This document shows, piece by piece, positions 59,990 through 64,000 of a DNA stretch of 64,000 nucleotides (its first letter is position 1; every line of letters begins with the position of its first letter). Source of the DNA: Tetrapyrgos nigripes. Taxonomy: Eukaryota > Basidiomycota > Agaricomycetes > Agaricales > Campanellaceae. The stretch spans positions 806,001 to 870,000 of the forward strand of contig JAACJM010000006.1 of NCBI GenBank assembly GCA_013368315.1, read 5' to 3'. The translations under genes were made by a program, and so were the position numbers. The notes under the pieces were generated by a model that saw only the letters and a list, made by a program, of their open reading frames with translations, was not told where the DNA came from and made no database searches.

Positions 59990-60977
59990 TGATGATGCTT
60001 ATCCGACTGAAAGCAAAGTCGATCACGTCGAGGTCAAGAGGTGTGAGATCTGTGCCCAGCGGCCAGCCACTTCGCCAAGGTATGCCGTGCACTTACTCAT
60101 CACCGCTTTCCTCTCTTCCTTTGTGAAAGCCCACCAAAAGCTCGCAAACGATCTATGTCTAAGGTAGGTAAATGGTATATGGTATTCTTTGGATGGATCA
60201 TAATCTTGTATATACATCAAAACATTCGAGATTTCATCAGTATCATCAAAGGAAGAAATAGTATGTACAGCTTTACTGTTCCATGCAGAGATAGAAGCAA
60301 CGAGGTGTATTCGCGTTCGACAATGTCAAACGCGACCGCGACGATGTGGAATGAGACGCGTCAGTCAGCATGGGTAAGAAAATCTTTAGAGGCCTTGGTC
60401 GATGCTCGGCATTTAATCAACCACCCTCGAGAGACCCGGGTGCAGATCTGACAGTGTCAAATTACCTCCGTTCTGAACGGGGGCTGCGTTTCCGCTAACC
60501 TCGTACTCTCGTCACGATTTCTCCGACTCGACTCAAAGATTAGACTCAGAGGCTTTAACCTGTTCCTGTCATTATACTAAATCGCAGCCACCATCTGGCA
60601 TCCAGTAAGTGCTAAATCCATTCACAACACGTCTAGTTCCGAGGATCCCAGTCTCTTTTTCAATGTCAATGTCGCCTTGTGGCTACAAGGATATGATCGA
60701 TGGTAATTGTCTAGAAATGTCTAGTAAAACGTCATGTCGGGAAGTTTAGTGCTTTGGAAGGTATGAATTCACTCGACACACAGGCTATTTACCAAATTAC
60801 CCGTTTCCGAATCTGGTCCTTAAGGAAAAAAATTGCATACTCCATTGGGTTTTGAGGAGATTCAACGTTCGGCCTGTTTGACGACGTGCTCGTGATGGCG
60901 ATAGAGGGAAGAGCCTGAGGATCTTGGTCTTCACACCGCGGCCGGAAAGTTCTCTTTTCCGATTCGCGTCCTGACAT
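59990..60977 (-). CDS. Hypothetical small protein gene (uncertain)
   Basis: Two minus-strand blocks look like exons. One is 60977-60801, starting MSGRESEKRTFRPRC and ending before GTAATT. The other, about 60326-60082, encodes ISAWNSKAVHTISSFDD, MYIQDYDPSKEYHIPFTYLR and FASFWWAFTKEERKAVM, and ends at a good GTAAGT donor. The second block has plausible protein composition but no domain I recognise. The join between the blocks and the 3' end are unresolved, so limits are approximate. Confidence 0.3.
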
Positions 60978-62325
60978 TCCTTATATGGCTACCGATGCCA
61001 GAGCGGCTCCCGCGACATTACTTTATATGGTAAAAGGGAGTGGTCGTCGCTTCACTCCGGTTTCCTGGTGATGACTGGGTGATGAACGAAGAAGAGAAAC
61101 TAGTCTCAATGAATAGTGAGTGCTCAAAACCCAAACAAATTTGCACAAAAATTCCAGTACCTTATAAAACAAAGTCAAAATGGGACAGAGCAGGAGCTTA
61201 AGCTTAAGCTTAAGGCTTAAGCGTGTCAGAAAGTTCGCAAATAGGGGCAGGCTGCAAGTTGTACTAACCAAGCAGGAGCAAATATCGGTCTGAAAAAGGA
61301 AATTTGAAATGGCGCCAAAGCCCCTTGGATACCTCCCGTCTCTGGAGATCCTAAAGCTCTCTGTACTCACCAACCCCGTCGTTCGTCTGCCTGCTCCAGT
61401 GACCAAGATTGATGTACGGCGTCACGTTAGACCCCTTCAACGATCCTGGTACAGTTTGAATCTTTGATGACCGATTGTGATTGCTTGGCAAAGTCGTTCA
61501 AGGTATCTACGCTACCCAAACAAGTCGAGAACGCGCTGTCCAATCTCACATTCTCCAACTTCGTCAAGCTTTTCCTCGAGCTATCCCGAAAAGGCACTAG
61601 GAACTTCCTGCTTCCTTTAATCCAAAATCAAGCTGTTTCTCGAGCGGTCGAGTGCGCGTATCTCACTAGCGCCAGTTTTGCATCACCGATCGCAAACTTG
61701 CAGACAGATAGATAGATATTATGATACTACACCGCAAAAAGTTACCTAAGTGTAACGAGTAGTAGCTCTACGTGGAACCACTTGCTGGTTCTAGCAATAG
61801 CGTTTCTTTCTCAGCTCCCTGTCCTTATCCACCTCGCCGTCGGCGAAAGATTGTTTTTGCAATCGGACTCGGATCTCTGCCGGAGAGCTCGGTTGACCAG
61901 TCGTCTCCTCTCACTTCCCATCTCTTGGATCCACCGCCTACCTTTCAGACACAAGGAGGTGCAGTTATTCAGAGCTGGGCTATCCAGGCAATCCTCGTGC
62001 TCTTGAAGATTACCCATCATGATGCCCGTTTCCAATATGTGTCACTGATGGTCGCTGGCCATCGGGCACTAAGAACTGAGTAGCATATCCTTCCATTGAA
62101 GTTGAAGTTCCACATTCCTTACCTTTCCTTACGCATTCTTGACTCTTGTATATTTTGCTGCACTCACTCGTTTATATCTTACGATGTAAATATTACATCT
62201 ATACATCACCTTTTCTCGGATTGCCCTTTGTACGCCTTGAACTCGTCTACCTCGTGACGTGATTTACCCGCTGAGGCGGCGGTCTTGACTCTTCGTGTCT
62301 GAAACCCTCTTTCTTCTCCTCCTCC
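60978..62325. other. Intergenic region
   Basis: Only short frames; one near 61309 begins MAPKPLGYLPSLEILKLSVL, weakly LRR-like. A short AGCTTA tandem lies at about 61196-61221. The last ~250 bp is presumably the promoter of the next gene. Confidence 0.35.
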
Positions 62326-64000
62326 ATGTCCTCCAACGATTCTTTCCCAGCAACATCTATAGGACGTACTTCTCGTTTCCTATCAAGCTTATCGCCTAAC
62401 AGCTCCTCTGCGACTCCCCGTTCTCGGTCACCCAGTCGATCACCTTCTCATGATAGCCTAATAGCACACCCATTACTTTCTCCAACAACTGCTACAGCAA
62501 TGGCGACGACGACGGCGAGCTCTACGTCTAACTCAACTGTATGGGATAACGGCTACGGGACAAACTCTGCGAGTGGAAGCGGAAGTAATAAAGGCGGATT
62601 AGGATATGTCCCATACACGCCTCGACACCGTCCCAACCCAACCCACAGTCATACATATCCTCAAACTCCACATGCATATCCACATGCAGCTGAAAACCCG
62701 TCTGTATTGGTGACTCCAGCGACGTCGACGTCGTTGGCCGATCCGAATCATAGTAGTCAAGCTGCGACCAAGTTGCAGTTGATGAACCTTAAAGCTGCTG
62801 CGCAGGGTTTGGGCCTAGATGCGAGAAGTGTAGGATGGGCAATGTTGGAAGGTTTAGTTGTGCTTGGAAGGAGCCGGAATGAGGAAGAAGAAAGAGAATG
62901 GAAGGATATTTGGAATGCTTTGAGCGTTGGGAAGGCGACACTTTTTCTACCAATATCACCACTTGACACCTCAACGACGCAGATAACGCCTTATTTTGTG
63001 AAGAACCATGTCGCATATATCTCGTCAGACTCCAGCGAGACTGCTAGAACAGTGGTCACTCTTTCTGGGTTGAGAGGTACTATGAAAGAGTACGTCAATC
63101 GTTTTCCTTTTTTTCTCTAATTACATTGCTGACGGCTCTTGATAGTAGCTCTACACTCTCAATCACATCCACCCTCCATCCTCACACCAAATCCTTCCGA
63201 GATATATCCAATCCCAACCCTGTCGAGCGGACAGCTGGCTTCGCATCCTTGACAGACTCACCTTCTATAGACGTCACCCGCCACCCTTCATACACCCTAC
63301 CCTCACAAACCCCATCCTTCTCCCTACCACCCCGAGGTTCTCTCTCAGATCCTTCCCAACCCAATTTCAAAAAACCACCCTTACCTCCCCGTCCAGGCTC
63401 GACTCGTGGCCCTTCATCCGCCTCTCTCGGTACTCCGAATGGCGGAAGTGGTTCACGACCTGGAACTCCATCTGGTGGTGGTGGTGGTGGTGGCGGAGCA
63501 GGTGGCAGATTGTCTGCCTTGGCAGGATTATTCGGGAGAGGGTCTTCCTCTTCTTCGGCGTCTGCCTCTGCTGCTGTCGTTGCCACTGTGCCGCAACCTA
63601 GGGAAACGGCTAAGGAACAGGAAATGCTCTCATCCTCTCCTAATACAGGCACCATACTTTCCTCGGGTAGAGCGAGCACCAGTCGACCACCGTCTATCTT
63701 ATCCACGTCAGATTCTGCTAGTGTCTTGAGCGTGGAACAGGACCCGTTGGGGTCTGCGTCAGCGAGTACGACTACTACCTCGTTGGCTACTACCGTTACG
63801 GGTGTTACGTCATCTACCTCTTCAACTACGGGTACGGGGACAGGGAACGATTCATCCAGTCCACAAATCCACGTTGCAGCCTACACCATTTCCGAACCGT
63901 TGGTCACTCAGAAAGTCCTAGAAGGCGTCTGGAAAAGTGCTGTGAAGGAGATTGAGGCTTGTCTCAACTCAACCACGTCTGGTAGCGCTGGTGGTCATGG
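62326..64000 (+). CDS. Large low-complexity protein, N-terminal part (3' end outside window)
   Basis: Exon 1 is 62326-63089. A 56-nt intron follows to 63145, and exon 2 stays open from 63146 to the window end. The N-terminal ~140 residues are Ser/Thr/Pro-rich. A conserved-looking helical block lies at ~145-205 (KLQLMNLKAAAQGLGLDARS, EEEEREWKDIWNALSVGKAT), then a beta-rich segment. This is followed by Ser/Pro-rich linker, an eight-Gly run (~385) and, near the end, AAYTISEPLVTQKVLEGVWKS. The arrangement recalls Agaricomycete proteins annotated as SBF2-domain-containing, but I cannot confirm that. The start ATG is in the context CTCCATGTCCTCC. Confidence 0.7.

Noticed and set aside
63182..63706. 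174-codon minus-strand frame
   Set aside because: Antisense to the Ser/Gly-rich coding exon at 63146-64000; its Pro run mirrors the Gly run.

Overview
The window looks like nuclear DNA of a basidiomycete, most likely an Agaricomycete. Genes carry many short introns of about 50-60 nt with GT..AG ends. The gene families fit this group (HSE1, OPI1, an Msn2-like C2H2 factor, Zn(II)2Cys6 regulators, F-box/LRR proteins), and so do the transposon families. Genus and species cannot be read from the sequence. All exon models were built by hand from frame continuity, splice signals and family motifs.

Layout. 1-7.2 kb is a transposon graveyard: a decayed tyrosine-recombinase gene, direct and foldback repeats, and a complete but dead 3.3-kb Tc1/mariner-type element with TIRs and a TA duplication. 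8.4-12.5 kb is HSE1 (ESCRT-0). 12.8-21.8 kb holds a ~4-kb tandem duplication whose two copies each encode an apparently intact 15-exon Zn(II)2Cys6 regulator. 21.8-25.6 kb is an F-box/LRR gene on the minus strand, broken by a 621-bp hAT-type MITE, by a 1.6-kb gag-only LTR element with identical LTRs, and by a small frame disruption. 27.3-29.5 kb is dihydroxyacetone kinase. 32.1-33.3 kb is a FAR-17a/AIG1-like membrane protein. 34.1 kb is a tRNA-Pro(AGG) with a 9-nt intron. 34.5-35.6 kb is a repeat patch. 37.5-41.9 kb is OPI1, 43.4-45.4 kb a C2H2 factor, and 47.1-50.0 kb (minus) a third Zn(II)2Cys6 regulator. 50-55 kb has no convincing gene but contains a cluster of strong hairpins. 55.9-56.5 kb is an F-box relic. 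56.6-58.0 kb (minus) is a serine/threonine dehydratase and 58.2-59.7 kb (minus) an arrestin-like protein. From 62.3 kb a long low-complexity gene runs off the window.

There is no gene cluster with a shared pathway. The host genes are ordinary housekeeping and regulatory genes. The accessory interest is in the mobile DNA: the gag-only LTR element with a 20-nt tRNA primer site, the precisely datable double hit on the F-box gene, the directional tandem duplication next to it, and the CGA-to-TGA decay of the older transposons.
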